NCBI RefSeq assembly: GCF_007859075.1
Contig: NZ_VOAK01000021.1
Coordinates: 1 to 64,000 of the forward strand
DNA from: Gemmobacter aquaticus
GTDB lineage: Bacteria; Pseudomonadota; Alphaproteobacteria; Rhodobacterales; Rhodobacteraceae
DNA length: 64,000 nt
Direction of reading: 5' to 3'
This document shows, one piece after another, positions 25,374 to 37,853 of this stretch. Within the stretch, counting starts at the first letter, position 1. Each line of letters begins with the position of its first letter. A program made the translations under genes and the position numbers. Under the pieces are notes generated by a model. The model saw only the letters and a program-made list of their open reading frames with translations, made no database searches and was not told where the DNA came from.

Positions 25374-28300
25374 ATGGCGATCCTGGCCAGCATTCATCAC
25401 CTGACACATTACCGCTATGATCGCCCGGTGACGCTTGGCCCGCAGATCATCCGCCTGCGCCCCGCGCCGCAGTCACGCACCAAGGTGATCTCGCACAGCC
25501 TCAAGGTCTCGCCCGGCGGCCATTTCGTGAACCACCAGCAGGACCCATATGGCAACTGGCTGGCGCGCTTTGTCTTCCCCGAACCGGTGACCGAATTCCG
25601 GATCGAGGTCGATCTGGTCGCCGACATGACGGTGTACAACCCGTTCGACTTTTTCGTCGAGGACAGCGCGGAATACTGGCCCTTTGAATATCCAAGAGAT
25701 CTGGCTGACGATCTGGTGATCTACCGAACGCCAGAGGAAACCGGGCCGTTTCTGGCCCAGTTCCTGTCCACCTTGCCGCGCGACAAGACACGCACCATCG
25801 ACTTCCTTGTGGCGCTGAATGCCCGCGTCAACGGCATGGTCAATTACACGATCCGGATGGAGCCGGGCGTGCAGACACCCGAGCAGACGCTGGACATAAA
25901 GTCAGGATCGTGCCGCGATTCCAGCTGGCTTCTGGTGCAGGTCCTGCGGCATCTGGGCTTCGCGGCACGTTTCGTCTCGGGCTACCTGATCCAGCTGACG
26001 CCCGATGTGAAATCGCTCGATGGTCCCTCCGGGACCGATCGCGACTTTACTGACCTGCATGCATGGGTCGAGGTCTATCTTCCCGGTGCGGGATGGATCG
26101 GGCTTGATCCGACGAGCGGCCTTTTGACGGGTGAAAGTCATATCCCGCTGGCCGCAACCCCGCACTACCGCAATGCGGCACCGATCTCGGGCGGGTTCGC
26201 GGCGGCGGGCACGCCGAAGGTCGATTTCGAGTTCGACATGCAGGTGCGCCGCGTGGCTGAACATCCGCGCATCACCAAGCCGTTCAGCGATGCCGCATGG
26301 GAGAATCTGAATGCCCTTGGCCGAAAGGTCGATGAGGTTCTGGCCGAGGGCGATATCCGGCTGACGATGGGGGGCGAGCCCACCTTCGTCTCGATCGACG
26401 ATTTCGAATCCGCCGAATGGAATACCGCCGCCGTCGGCCCCATGAAGCGCGACCGGGCCGACGAGCTGATCCGCCGCCTGCGGAACCGTTTCGCCCCCGG
26501 TGGGTTCCTGCACTATGGGCAGGGCAAATGGTATCCGGGCGAGACACTGCCGCGCTGGACCTTCTCGCTCTACTGGCGGCGCGATGGTCTGCCGGTCTGG
26601 CAGAACGCTGACCTCGTCGCACGCGAGGCGCAGGATTACAGCGTGGGCGCGGCCGAGGCCGGACGGTTCATGGAAAGCTTTGCCGAAAAGCTGGGAATCG
26701 CCCCCGAACATGCGCAGCCAGCATTTGAAGATCCCGCCGAGTGGATCCTGAAAGAGGCCAACCTGCCGCCGAATGTCTCGCCCGAGAACTCGCGCCTGAA
26801 AGATGCTGAAGAACGCTCCCGGTTTGCCCGTGTCTTCTCGCGCGGGCTGACAGAACCCTCTGGCTTCGTCCTGCCGATCCAGCGCTGGCAATCGAAGGCG
26901 AGCGGGCCGCGCTGGCGGTCCGAGATATGGAAGCCGCGCCGCGGGCATCTCTTCCTTGTGCCGGGCGACAGCCCGGTGGGCTTCCGCCTGCCCTTGGCGG
27001 CGCTGCCGTGGATACCGCCGGCCCAGTACCCCTATACCTATCCGGCCGACACCTCGATCCCGCTGGCCCCGCTGCCAAACTTCCACTCTCGCGTCGCCCC
27101 GCACCGTCTGGCCGAGGTGCAGGCAGAGTTCGACCGGCTGGCGCAGGAAGCCGCCGAAATCGCCGAGATGACCCCCAAGACCTCGGGCGATCACGTGCAG
27201 TCTGGCAAGACCCGCGCCGATGTGCCGGGACGCCAGAGGCAGGTCGCACAAGGCGGCGTGGACCCCGCGAATGGCACCGTGCGCACCGCCATCGCGATGG
27301 AGCCCCGCGACGGGCGGCTTTGCCTGTTCATGCCGCCCTGCGAGACGCTGGAGGATTACCTTGAACTGTTGGCCACGGCCGAGGCGACAGCCGCAGACCT
27401 TGGCCTGCCCATCCATATCGAGGGCTATGCCCCGCCGCATGATCCCCGCCTGAACGTGATCCGTGTCGCCCCGGACCCCGGCGTGATCGAGGTGAACATT
27501 CATCCGGCCCATAGCTGGGAAGATTGCGTCGCAACCACCGAGGCAATCTACGAGGAAGCGCGGCTCTGCCGTCTGGGTGCCGACAAGTTCATGATTGACG
27601 GGCGCCACACCGGCACCGGCGGCGGCAACCACGTTGTGGTGGGTGGCGCCACAATGGACGACAGCCCTTTCTTGCGCCGGCCGGACCTGCTGAAATCGCT
27701 GATCCTGATCTGGCAGCGCCATCCCTCGCTTTCCTATCTGTTCTCGGGCCTGTTCATCGGGCCGACCTCTCAGGCGCCGCGGATCGACGAGGCGCGCCAC
27801 GACAGCCTTTACGAGTTGGAGATTGCGCTGAGCCAGATCGGAGACCCTGTCTCGGGCGGGCCTCTGCCGCCGCCGTGGCTGGTGGACAGGCTGCTCAGGA
27901 ACATCCTGATCGATGTGACGGGCAACACCCACCGTGCCGAAATCTGCATCGACAAGCTCTATTCCCCCGACGGGCCGACGGGCCGGTTGGGGCTGGTCGA
28001 GTTCCGCGGCTTCGAGATGCCGCCGCACCCGCGCATGAACCTTGCCCAGCAATTGCTGATCCGGGCCATCATCGCGCGGTGCTGGAAGTCACCCGTCAAG
28101 GGCAAGCCCGTAAGGTGGGGCACCGTGCTGCATGACCGTTTCATGCTGCCCCATTTCATCTGGTCCGACTTCCTGTCGCTGCTCGATGACCTTGCCCTGC
28201 ACGGCTTCAAGCTCGATCCCGTCTGGTACGAGGCGCAGGCCGAGTTCCGCTTTCCGTTCTGCGGGCAGGTTACGGTCGAGGGTGTCCATCTGGAACTGCG

Positions 28301-28799
28301 GCAGGCGCTGGAGCCCTGGCACGTTCTGGGCGAGACCGGCGCCATTGGCGGCACGGTGCGCTATACCGACAGCTCGGTCGAGCGCCTTCAGGTCAGGATG
28401 ACGTCGCTTTCGCAGGATCGCTACCGCATCATGTGCAATCGTCGACCGGTGCCGATGGCGCGCACCGAAACCAGCGGTGAAAGCGTGGGCGGCGTGCGTT
28501 TCAAGGCCTGGCAACCTGCGGCCGCGCTGCATCCGGTCTTGCCGGTCAATGCGCCACTGACCTTCGACATCTATGACGACTGGACCGGTCGCGCCATTGG
28601 CGGATGCGTCTATCACGTCGCCCATCCGGGCGGGCGGAACTATGATACCTTCCCCATCAACGGCAACGAGGCCGAGGCGCGGCGTCTTGCCCGGTTTGAA
28701 GCGCATGGCCATGCCCCCGGTGCCTATGTACCGGCGACCGAAGTTCCGAACGCGGAATTTCCGCTGACACTCGACCTGAGGCGCGGGGCATGGATATAA
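25374..28799 (+). CDS. Transglutaminase-like protein fused to DUF2126
   Basis: A 1141-residue two-part protein. Residues 1-290 are a transglutaminase-like (papain-fold) domain with Cys180 (SGSCRDSSW), His229 (DLHAWVEV) and Asp245 (IGLDPTSG), so the catalytic triad looks intact. Residues about 300-1140 are DUF2126, with [31 protein letters not shown] and [20 protein letters not shown]2126 has been related to circularly permuted amidoligase-type enzymes in comparative genomics. It is first of three genes that together resemble a peptide-ligation/cleavage system of unknown substrate. Cytoplasmic; no signal peptide. Confidence 0.88.
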   Translation: MAILASIHHLTHYRYDRPVTLGPQIIRLRPAPQSRTKVISHSLKVSPGGHFVNHQQDPYGNWLARFVFPEPVTEFRIEVDLVADMTVYNPFDFFVEDSAEYWPFEYPRDLADDLVIYRTPEETGPFLAQFLSTLPRDKTRTIDFLVALNARVNGMVNYTIRMEPGVQTPEQTLDIKSGSCRDSSWLLVQVLRHLGFAARFVSGYLIQLTPDVKSLDGPSGTDRDFTDLHAWVEVYLPGAGWIGLDPTSGLLTGESHIPLAATPHYRNAAPISGGFAAAGTPKVDFEFDMQVRRVAEHPRITKPFSDAAWENLNALGRKVDEVLAEGDIRLTMGGEPTFVSIDDFESAEWNTAAVGPMKRDRADELIRRLRNRFAPGGFLHYGQGKWYPGETLPRWTFSLYWRRDGLPVWQNADLVAREAQDYSVGAAEAGRFMESFAEKLGIAPEHAQPAFEDPAEWILKEANLPPNVSPENSRLKDAEERSRFARVFSRGLTEPSGFVLPIQRWQSKASGPRWRSEIWKPRRGHLFLVPGDSPVGFRLPLAALPWIPPAQYPYTYPADTSIPLAPLPNFHSRVAPHRLAEVQAEFDRLAQEAAEIAEMTPKTSGDHVQSGKTRADVPGRQRQVAQGGVDPANGTVRTAIAMEPRDGRLCLFMPPCETLEDYLELLATAEATAADLGLPIHIEGYAPPHDPRLNVIRVAPDPGVIEVNIHPAHSWEDCVATTEAIYEEARLCRLGADKFMIDGRHTGTGGGNHVVVGGATMDDSPFLRRPDLLKSLILIWQRHPSLSYLFSGLFIGPTSQAPRIDEARHDSLYELEIALSQIGDPVSGGPLPPPWLVDRLLRNILIDVTGNTHRAEICIDKLYSPDGPTGRLGLVEFRGFEMPPHPRMNLAQQLLIRAIIARCWKSPVKGKPVRWGTVLHDRFMLPHFIWSDFLSLLDDLALHGFKLDPVWYEAQAEFRFPFCGQVTVEGVHLELRQALEPWHVLGETGAIGGTVRYTDSSVERLQVRMTSLSQDRYRIMCNRRPVPMARTETSGESVGGVRFKAWQPAAALHPVLPVNAPLTFDIYDDWTGRAIGGCVYHVAHPGGRNYDTFPINGNEAEARRLARFEAHGHAPGAYVPATEVPNAEFPLTLDLRRGAWI

Positions 28800-28806
28800 C
28801 GGTGCG

Positions 28807-31167
28807 ATGAACCGCACCGTAGCCAGCCCCGTCCCGCCTGCGATCCTCGCCGGTTACGCCCCCCAACCCGGCGTGGCGGATGAGCTTTTTGACGCGAACG
28901 GCGCCATGCGCCCGGTCTGGGCACCATTCATCGCGCAGTTGGCGGGGCTTTCGCCAGAAGACATCGCCGCCCGCTTTGCGCGAGGCGAGCAATACCTGCG
29001 GGACGCGGGCGTCTATTTCCGGCTCTACTCCGGGGGGCCAGCGCAGGAGCGCGAATGGCCGCTCAGCCATGTGCCGGTCCTGATCGCGGATGCGGAATGG
29101 GACGCGATCTGCGCGGGCCTGACGCAGCGGGCCGAGCTTCTGGAGCGGGTCATGGCCGACCTCTACGGCCCCGGCCATCTGGTGCGCGACGGGCACCTGC
29201 CAGCCGAACTTGTGGCGCAAAACCCGCAATGGCTTCGCCCTCTGGTGGGGGTCGTGCCGCGATCGGGCCACTGGCTGCACCATCTGGCCTTCGAGATCGG
29301 GCGATCACCGGACGGGTCATTCTTCGTTCTGGGTGACCGGGCGCAGGCCCCGTCGGGGTCGGGCTTCGCGCTGGAAAACCGCATGGCCACGACGCGCATC
29401 TTCTCGGACCCGTTTCCCCGCGCCAATGTCCGGCGGCTGGCAGGCTTCTTCCGCGCCTTCCGCGAGGCGATGGAGGATCAGGCCGGGCCGGGGCGGCGCA
29501 TGGCGATCCTGACGCCGGGGCCGAACAACGACACCTACTATGAGCACACCTACATTGCCCGCTACCTCGGCTTGACGCTGCTGGAAGGTGAGGACCTGAT
29601 CCTGCGCGACGGGCAGGCCATGGTGCGCACCGTTCGCGGCCTTGAACCGCTCGGCCTGTTGTGGCGGCGCATCGACAGCGACTTTGCCGACCCGCTGGAG
29701 CTGAACGAGAATTCACATATCGGCACCCCCGGTCTTCTGGAGGCCCTGCGGCAAGGCACGTTGGGCCTTGTGAACGCGCTTGGTTCGGGTGTGGTCGAGA
29801 CACGGGCCATGCTGGCCTTCCTGCCGCGCATCTGTGAATCCCTTCTGGGCGAAACCTTGCAACTGCCTAATATTGCCACCTGGTGGTGCGGCCAGCCGAC
29901 CGAGCGTGCTTTTGTTCAGGCCAATGCCGAACGGATGCTGATCAGCCCGGCGATGGACCACGCCCTGCCCTTCTCGGTCGGTGCCGGCACCGCGCTTGGG
30001 ACACTGCCCGACCGGCTGGCCCGCGATGGCGCCCGGCTGGTGGGGCAAGAGGCCGTGACTCTCTCGACCACACCGGCATGGAGCGAAGGGCGACTGGTGC
30101 CGCGCCCGATGACGATCCGGGTCTTCGCCGCCCGCACGCGCGATGGCTGGACTTTCATGCCCGGCGGCTATGCCCGTATCGGCAAATCCGACGATGCCAT
30201 GGCGCTTGCGATGCAGGCCGGTGGTTCGGTTGCCGATGTCTGGGTCGTGGCGCCGCGTCCGGTCGCACCCGACAGTCTGGTAACACCCGGCACGTTTGAA
30301 CGCAGCCCTCCGGGCATCCTGCCCTCGCGCGCTGCCGACAACCTCTACTGGCTTGGCCGCTATGTCGAACGCACAGAGGGCGCGATCCGCATGTTGCGCG
30401 CATGGCACCTGCGCCTGGCCGAGACCGGAGACGCCGACGAGCCGCACATGGCCCATCTGGCAACGCACCTTGCCAGCCTCGATCTGACCCCGGACCTGCC
30501 GATCCCGCCAGCGCTCGCCGGCATGATCGGCGCGGCGAGGTTTGCAGCCTCCAAGGTCCGCGACCGCTTTTCACCGGATGGCTGGGGCGCGCTGAACGAT
30601 CTGGCGCGCACCGCCGAGAAACTGGCGGCCAAGGTGACGCATGGTGACGACGCGGCGCAGGCGCTGTCGATCCTGTTGCGCAAGATCTCGGGCTTTTCGG
30701 GGCTGGTACATGAAAACATGTATCACTTCGCCGGTTGGCGGTTTCTGTCTCTTGGCCGGGCACAGGAACGCGCCGACAACATGCTGATGCTGCTTGAGAC
30801 CTTTGCCGATCCCGAAGCGGCAGCCGGGGCGCTGCAGATCGCGATCGAGGTCGGCGACAGCGTGATGACGCACCAGCGCCGCTACCGTTTCGGCCCCTCG
30901 CGCGATACGACGATGGACCTGCTGCTGCTCGATGCGCACAATCCGCGCGCGGTGCTTTATCAGATCGACCAGATGCGCCACCACGTCTCGCGCCTGCCGC
31001 CGACTGAGCCGGGCGGGCGGATGTCGGCGCTGGAGCGCGCCCTTCTGACGCTCGACACCGACCTGCGGGTCGCGGCACCGGCCGATATGGACAGCGTGGC
31101 GCTTGCCGGGCTGCGCAACCGTCTGGCAGGGGTGTCTGACCTCTTGTCCGCAAGCTATCTGAGGTGA
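28807..31167 (+). CDS. Circularly permuted type-2 ATP-grasp domain fused to alpha-E domain
   Basis: A 786-residue fusion of two proteins (COG2308 and COG2307) that are usually separate genes. Residues about 60-480 are the circularly permuted ATP-grasp, with YGPGHLVRDGHLPAEL, RMAILTPGPNNDTYYEH and WWCGQPTERAFV. Residues about 490-786 are the helical alpha-E domain, starting PSRAADNLYWLGRYVERTEG. ATP-grasp enzymes of this class are predicted to form amide bonds. The gene starts 7 nt after the DUF2126 gene and is followed after 4 nt by a second transglutaminase. Substrate unknown. Confidence 0.9.
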   Translation: MNRTVASPVPPAILAGYAPQPGVADELFDANGAMRPVWAPFIAQLAGLSPEDIAARFARGEQYLRDAGVYFRLYSGGPAQEREWPLSHVPVLIADAEWDAICAGLTQRAELLERVMADLYGPGHLVRDGHLPAELVAQNPQWLRPLVGVVPRSGHWLHHLAFEIGRSPDGSFFVLGDRAQAPSGSGFALENRMATTRIFSDPFPRANVRRLAGFFRAFREAMEDQAGPGRRMAILTPGPNNDTYYEHTYIARYLGLTLLEGEDLILRDGQAMVRTVRGLEPLGLLWRRIDSDFADPLELNENSHIGTPGLLEALRQGTLGLVNALGSGVVETRAMLAFLPRICESLLGETLQLPNIATWWCGQPTERAFVQANAERMLISPAMDHALPFSVGAGTALGTLPDRLARDGARLVGQEAVTLSTTPAWSEGRLVPRPMTIRVFAARTRDGWTFMPGGYARIGKSDDAMALAMQAGGSVADVWVVAPRPVAPDSLVTPGTFERSPPGILPSRAADNLYWLGRYVERTEGAIRMLRAWHLRLAETGDADEPHMAHLATHLASLDLTPDLPIPPALAGMIGAARFAASKVRDRFSPDGWGALNDLARTAEKLAAKVTHGDDAAQALSILLRKISGFSGLVHENMYHFAGWRFLSLGRAQERADNMLMLLETFADPEAAAGALQIAIEVGDSVMTHQRRYRFGPSRDTTMDLLLLDAHNPRAVLYQIDQMRHHVSRLPPTEPGGRMSALERALLTLDTDLRVAAPADMDSVALAGLRNRLAGVSDLLSASYLR

Positions 31168-31171
31168 CCCG

Positions 31172-32047
31172 ATGCGCTACGACATCCGCCTCAGCATTGA
31201 ATACACCTATCAGGCCGCCTCGGACCATGTGCGCAACATCCTGCGCCTGCAGCCGGTCTCAGGGCCGCGCCAGCGCGTGACAGCCAGCCTTCTGACGATC
31301 GAACCGCTTCCGGATGAACGACGTGACGGGGTCGATTTCTTTGGAAATCCAACGACGTCTGTCGCCTGGCATCGCCCGATTGACCAGATCACCTTTCAGC
31401 TGCGCGCCTCGGCCGAGCGTCTGGCGCAGGGCGAAGAGGTGGACCTTTCACCTGCCCTGTCGGATCTTGTTGACGATCTGGCATTGCAGACCGACCTGTG
31501 GCCTGGCTCGCCGCAGCATTTTCTGGGCGCCTCGCCCCGCATCGGCCATGACGCGGCCATCACCGCATTCACGCAAGCCGCCATCGCCGGTGCCGCAACC
31601 ACACGCGGCGCGGTCGAGGCGCTTGGCCGGGCGATCCACGCGGAGATGACCTATGACGCCGATGCCACGGATGTGATGACCCCGCCCGAGGTCGCCTTTG
31701 CTGAACGTCACGGCGTGTGTCAGGACTTCGCGCAGATCATGATCGGCGGCCTGCGCGCGCTTGGTATTCCGGCAAGTTACGTCTCGGGATTCCTGCGGAC
31801 ACTTCCGCCGCCCGGCCAGCCCCGGCTTGAAGGTGTGGACGCGATGCATGCCTGGGTGGGCGCCTGGTGCGGCGCGGCACATGGCTGGGTTGAATACGAC
31901 CCGACCAACGCCCAATGGGCGGGCGAGGATTACATCACGGTTGCCGTGGGGCGCGACTATTCCGATGCGGCGCCGGTGCGTGGTGCCATCCGCACCGCCG
32001 GCGGTCAGGACAGCAGCCAGGCGGTGGACGTGATCCCGCTGGATTGA
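31172..32047 (+). CDS. Transglutaminase-like (papain-fold) protein
   Basis: A 291-residue protein with an N-terminal beta-sandwich domain common to bacterial transglutaminase-like proteins (about 1-80) and a C-terminal catalytic domain. Cys183 (ERHGVCQDFAQ), His226 (DAMHAWVG) and Asp243 (WVEYDPTNA) form the triad. It starts 4 nt after the ATP-grasp/alpha-E gene and ends the operon at a strong hairpin. Together with the first gene, this locus has two papain-fold peptidases flanking a ligase, suggesting cleavage or transfer of the peptide the ligase makes. Confidence 0.9.
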   Translation: MRYDIRLSIEYTYQAASDHVRNILRLQPVSGPRQRVTASLLTIEPLPDERRDGVDFFGNPTTSVAWHRPIDQITFQLRASAERLAQGEEVDLSPALSDLVDDLALQTDLWPGSPQHFLGASPRIGHDAAITAFTQAAIAGAATTRGAVEALGRAIHAEMTYDADATDVMTPPEVAFAERHGVCQDFAQIMIGGLRALGIPASYVSGFLRTLPPPGQPRLEGVDAMHAWVGAWCGAAHGWVEYDPTNAQWAGEDYITVAVGRDYSDAAPVRGAIRTAGGQDSSQAVDVIPLD

Positions 32048-32073
32048 GAAAGGGGGCCCGAAGGCCCCCTTTC
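32048..32073. terminator. Bidirectional terminator between the transglutaminase and clpB genes
   Basis: A perfect 11-bp stem: GAAAGGGGGCC (32048-32058) with GGCCCCCTTTC (32063-32073) and a CGAA tetraloop. It begins right after the transglutaminase stop, and clpB ends 7 nt beyond, so it serves both convergent operons. Confidence 0.85.
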
Positions 32074-32079
32074 ACGACG

Positions 32080-34695
<2,616 letters not shown>

Positions 34696-34767
34696 CGGCG
34701 AGTTCTCCTTTTCTCAGCACCGCCTGCGACTGCCCTGAAAGGCACAGCCGCTTCGGCCTTGCGTTTC

Positions 34768-34796
34768 ACATGGGATTATCCTGACAGACCCGCAAG
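34768..34796 (-). promoter_or_regulatory. Heat-shock (RpoH/sigma32-type) promoter of clpB
   Basis: Read on the minus strand, CTTGCGG (34796-34790) and CCCATGT (34774-34768) are separated by 15 nt. This fits the sigma32 pattern CTTGAAA, 11-16 nt, CCCATnT. It sits upstream of the clpB start in the right orientation. Confidence 0.75.
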
Positions 34797-35030
34797 CCCC
34801 GCGCTTTGATCCGGCGCAGGTTTTTTGTCGCAGCCCACCGGCGACAAAACGCCGAGCAAGCTCGCGCTACGGTTTAGCGGCCAGAACTCGCCCATTCTCA
34901 TGCGTGCGCTGCGCGGGTTCCGGCCTGCCCGATACGATGTCGGCCACCAGCGCTTGCCCCCGACGCCAAGGCAGCGAATGCTGGCGCGACAGAAACCCCG
35001 ACGGGCATCCCTGCCCGGACAAGAGGCCCG
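34797..35030. other. Non-coding stretch upstream of the clpB promoter
   Basis: With the clpB leader and promoter, positions 34696-35030 hold no convincing gene. The frame of the next gene is open back to a TAG at 34875 but has no ATG, GTG or TTG start before 35031. A short direct/inverted GTCGC...GCGAC element occurs near 34828-34856. I see no strong promoter for the downstream gene. Confidence 0.5.
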
Positions 35031-35420
35031 ATGCAGCACCTGTTCCAGCCCATCATCCACAAGGCACGTCTACAGGCATTGGCAGTCAACGTGGGCCGCG
35101 CAGGGCTGACCCTGAACGATGCTGCCGAGTTACAGCAGAACGATCGCGGCGTTGGTGTACATGTCCTGCTGCAGCGACCGTTCCTTGGTGTGATCCCGCG
35201 CCGCAAACGGGTCTATCTGGGCCAGCTTGGCCCTGCGGCCTGCGCGCTGGTGCAGCCCCATCTTGACCGGGGCGGACCGCTGCGCGTGCGTATTGTCGGG
35301 CTGACACCAGAGCATCTGGCCGGCCCCGACGGACCCGAGGTTCATGTCTCGGTCTGGGGGGTGCTTGATAACGTGATCCCCGCCGCCCCGCCGCTTACAC
35401 AGCCGGGGCATAACGCGTGA
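35031..35420 (+). CDS. Small protein, possible HIRAN-like domain
   Basis: A 129-residue protein. High third-position GC and an AAGAGG element 4 nt from the ATG support coding. The segment from about residue 38 to 92 (NDRGVGVHV, FLGVIPRRKRVYLGQL, LDRGGPLRVRIVGL) resembles HIRAN domains, which bind DNA ends or stalled forks, but the match is judged by eye and weak. The last 26 nt overlap the 3' end of the convergent TolB-like gene. No operon partner. Hypothetical otherwise. Confidence 0.5.
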   Translation: MQHLFQPIIHKARLQALAVNVGRAGLTLNDAAELQQNDRGVGVHVLLQRPFLGVIPRRKRVYLGQLGPAACALVQPHLDRGGPLRVRIVGLTPEHLAGPDGPEVHVSVWGVLDNVIPAAPPLTQPGHNA

Positions 35421-36204
35421 AGGCAAAGGCGTGTCCATCCGGCGCCCAGCAGGGCACGTTGATGCTGCCCTGACCGCCGAAGATCCGGGCCGCCACGCGT
35501 CGGTCTGCACCGGTCGGCGACATCAGGCAAAGTTGCACCTCCAGATCGCGCGGATGCTCCAATGTGTCTGGCGGGTAAGAGAGGTAAAGCACATGGCCGC
35601 CGCAGGGCGAGGGGTGAGGGAACCAGTTCACCCGGTCGTCGCGGAACACGGGCGCCGCATCGCTGCCATCGGTCCGCATCCGCCAGATCTGTGCATGGCC
35701 CGTGGCGTCCGAGTTGAACCAGATGAAGCTCCCGCAGGCCGAATAGTCAGGCCCATCGTGATGTGCCGCGCCGGGAGTCAGGATACGTTCTTCTCCGGTT
35801 TCCGTATCCATCTCGGCGATCCGCACGACACGGTCACCGCGGGCGGCAGCATAGGCGATGCGGCTTCCATGGGCTGCATGCCACCAGCTTGGCCGCAAGG
35901 GCACGATCTGCTGCGCCCCTGCGGGCTCAAGTACATAGATCCCCGCACCCTGCCCGTTATGGGCCGAAAACACGATCCGGCCGTCCGGCAGAAAGCCGTG
36001 GTCGTTGTTGCACCGCAAACCCTCGGGCGTGGGGATCGGGGTCAGTCCGTCCGCATCCGCCCGCCAGAGCCGCCCCTCGCCATTCACCAGAAACCAGCCC
36101 TCGGGATGCCAGTTCGGCGCCTCAATCAGCATGGGCGTGCGCAGGATCACCTGACAGGCGCCGGTCGCGAGGTCATGGACCTCTAGCGAAGAGCGCCAGG
36201 TCAT
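35395..36204 (-). CDS. TolB-like beta-propeller protein
   Basis: A 269-residue protein built of about six repeats of the PD40/TolB propeller type; examples are APNWHPEGWFLVNGEG, DHGFLPDGRIVFSA, GPDYSACGSFIWFNS and NWFPHPSPCGGHVLYLS. There is no signal peptide, unlike true TolB, so it is cytoplasmic. Proteins of this size in proteobacteria are annotated TolB-like or oligogalacturonate-lyase-like without known substrate. The start overlaps the upstream unknown gene by 4 nt, so the two are made together. Confidence 0.75.
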   Translation of the reverse strand: MTWRSSLEVHDLATGACQVILRTPMLIEAPNWHPEGWFLVNGEGRLWRADADGLTPIPTPEGLRCNNDHGFLPDGRIVFSAHNGQGAGIYVLEPAGAQQIVPLRPSWWHAAHGSRIAYAAARGDRVVRIAEMDTETGEERILTPGAAHHDGPDYSACGSFIWFNSDATGHAQIWRMRTDGSDAAPVFRDDRVNWFPHPSPCGGHVLYLSYPPDTLEHPRDLEVQLCLMSPTGADRRVAARIFGGQGSINVPCWAPDGHAFAFTRYAPAV

Positions 36205-36974
36205 CCCTTGTCCTTGGGGGTCAGCAATCGGGCAGGGCGCAAGGCTTCGGCTGCCTTGAACAGGCTGAAGGTCTGGTTGACGTAGTTCACCACACCGCCG
36301 ATCTGATCAAGATACTTCTGCAGTTCGGGGCTGCGCTCGGCCTCAACCAGTTGTACCGGGCGGTCGGGGCCCTCGCCCTCAAACTGCACATAGAAGAGCG
36401 GCTCGCCGCGTTTCAGGATGATGTCGCGCTCAGGCTCGTGCCACTCAAACGCCCACATCATCGGACGGGGCCAGACATTGATCGGGAAGCGCCCGCCGAA
36501 GATCGTTCCCGGCAGCGGGTCGCGACGGTAATGCATGAAGGCTGAAAGCTGCGTCGCATAGACCATCTCGTCGGCGATGAAACAGTAGGGCAGCGAAAGC
36601 TGCAGCGTCGGGCGATCGGGGAAGCGCCATTCCGCCTCGTTCACCAGCGACAGCACCTCGTTCATCTTGCCCGGCCGTATGGTCGCACCGGCGCCCGCGC
36701 GGTTCAAGAGAACCGGCTTGCCCTTGTCATCGCGGCCAAAGCCGAGGTGCAGGTCGAACGGACATTTCACTGCGAAGTAGCGGCTTTCCAGCTGAATCAC
36801 TGCCGGGCATCGGCTGGCCGATTTGGCGTGCGTGCGGTTGGTCTGACGGACACTGACCCGTTCGGGCGGGTCATAGAGGACAGCGCCCTTGTCGGTTGTC
36901 AGGAACCAACCCACCATGACCGGACCGGACCTTGGCCCTTCGTCCGGACGGTCGAAGCTGATGTTGACCTGCAT
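36201..36974 (-). CDS. Conserved-looking hypothetical protein, operon partner of the TolB-like protein
   Basis: A 257-residue protein that I do not recognise with confidence. It has no signal peptide or membrane segment and is rich in aromatic residues (PMMWAFEWHEPE, EPLFYVQFEG, YCFIADEMVYATQLS). Its C-terminal third (about 205-257) is predicted helical. Codon use matches the neighbours. It is translationally coupled to the TolB-like propeller (4-nt overlap), so a joint function is likely. It might belong to one of the DUF families common in Rhodobacterales; no activity can be assigned. Confidence 0.65.
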   Translation of the reverse strand: MQVNISFDRPDEGPRSGPVMVGWFLTTDKGAVLYDPPERVSVRQTNRTHAKSASRCPAVIQLESRYFAVKCPFDLHLGFGRDDKGKPVLLNRAGAGATIRPGKMNEVLSLVNEAEWRFPDRPTLQLSLPYCFIADEMVYATQLSAFMHYRRDPLPGTIFGGRFPINVWPRPMMWAFEWHEPERDIILKRGEPLFYVQFEGEGPDRPVQLVEAERSPELQKYLDQIGGVVNYVNQTFSLFKAAEALRPARLLTPKDKG

Positions 36975-37112
36975 ATTCCACCCCGTTTCAACGCGCTTGC
37001 CGGATCGTCTTGCGCGCGTCCGGCAAAGTCAATGTCACTGGGCGGCTCAGCCGCGCTTGACAGCGCCTCGGTGTTTTGCGCAAACCGCGCCGAAGCAGCG
37101 CGGAGCCAGACC

Positions 37113-37811
37113 ATGACCGACGACCGACTGATCGTAGCCCTCGACGTACCCAATGTGGTGCAGGGGCTGGCCCTTGCCGACCGGATCGGCGAGGCGGCAG
37201 AGTTCTACAAGATCGGCCTCGGGATGCTGACGGGTGGCGGCTTTGCCCTGGCGAACGAACTGAAACACGAACGTGGAAAGCGCGTGTTTCTGGACATGAA
37301 GCTCTTTGACATCGGAGCCACGATTGAGGCTGCAGTGCGCGGCATCGCGCAGCACGACCTCGACTTTCTGACGGTTCATGGTGATCCGCAGGTGGTCAGG
37401 GCCGCCGCCGAGGGCAAGGGCGGGACCGGGCTCAGGATCCTTGCCGTGACGGTGCTGACCTCGCTCGACCGGGCGGATCTCGATGCGAACCTGATCGTGC
37501 CGGGCGATATTCACGACATCACGCTGGAGCGCGCCGCCCGTGCGCTGGAGGCTGGCGCCGATGGCGTGATCGCAAGCCCGCAAGAGGCCGCGATGATCCG
37601 CGCCCTGCCGCAGGCCGCGGGCAAGCTGATCGTGACGCCCGGGGTGCGCCCTGCAGGGGCGACGCTGGGCGATCAGAAGCGCGTGGCGACGCCGGCGCGT
37701 GCCATTGCCGACGGGGCCGATCACATCGTCGTCGGCCGCCCGGTCTGGACAGCCGCAGATCCGGCAGCCGCGGCCCGCGCAATTATCGCAGAGCTTCCCG
37801 CACGCGGCTGA
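37113..37811 (+). CDS. pyrF: Orotidine 5'-phosphate decarboxylase
   Basis: A 232-residue TIM-barrel enzyme making UMP from OMP, the last step of pyrimidine synthesis. The catalytic motif FLDMKLFDI provides Asp61, Lys63 and Asp66; DVP at the N terminus and VTPGVRP near residue 175 bind substrate phosphate. The start at 37113 gives the usual N terminus (LIVALDVP). Normal bacterial length. Confidence 0.97.
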   Translation: MTDDRLIVALDVPNVVQGLALADRIGEAAEFYKIGLGMLTGGGFALANELKHERGKRVFLDMKLFDIGATIEAAVRGIAQHDLDFLTVHGDPQVVRAAAEGKGGTGLRILAVTVLTSLDRADLDANLIVPGDIHDITLERAARALEAGADGVIASPQEAAMIRALPQAAGKLIVTPGVRPAGATLGDQKRVATPARAIADGADHIVVGRPVWTAADPAAAARAIIAELPARG

Positions 37812-37853
37812 TTTGCGGCTGCGTCGTTCGGGGCGGGAATGAACAAGGCGCGG

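Noticed and set aside
34825-35109. 94-codon frame ahead of the HIRAN-like gene
   Set aside because: It overlaps the better-supported frame at 35031, has no ribosome-binding site and its C-terminal part reads as low-complexity shadow sequence.
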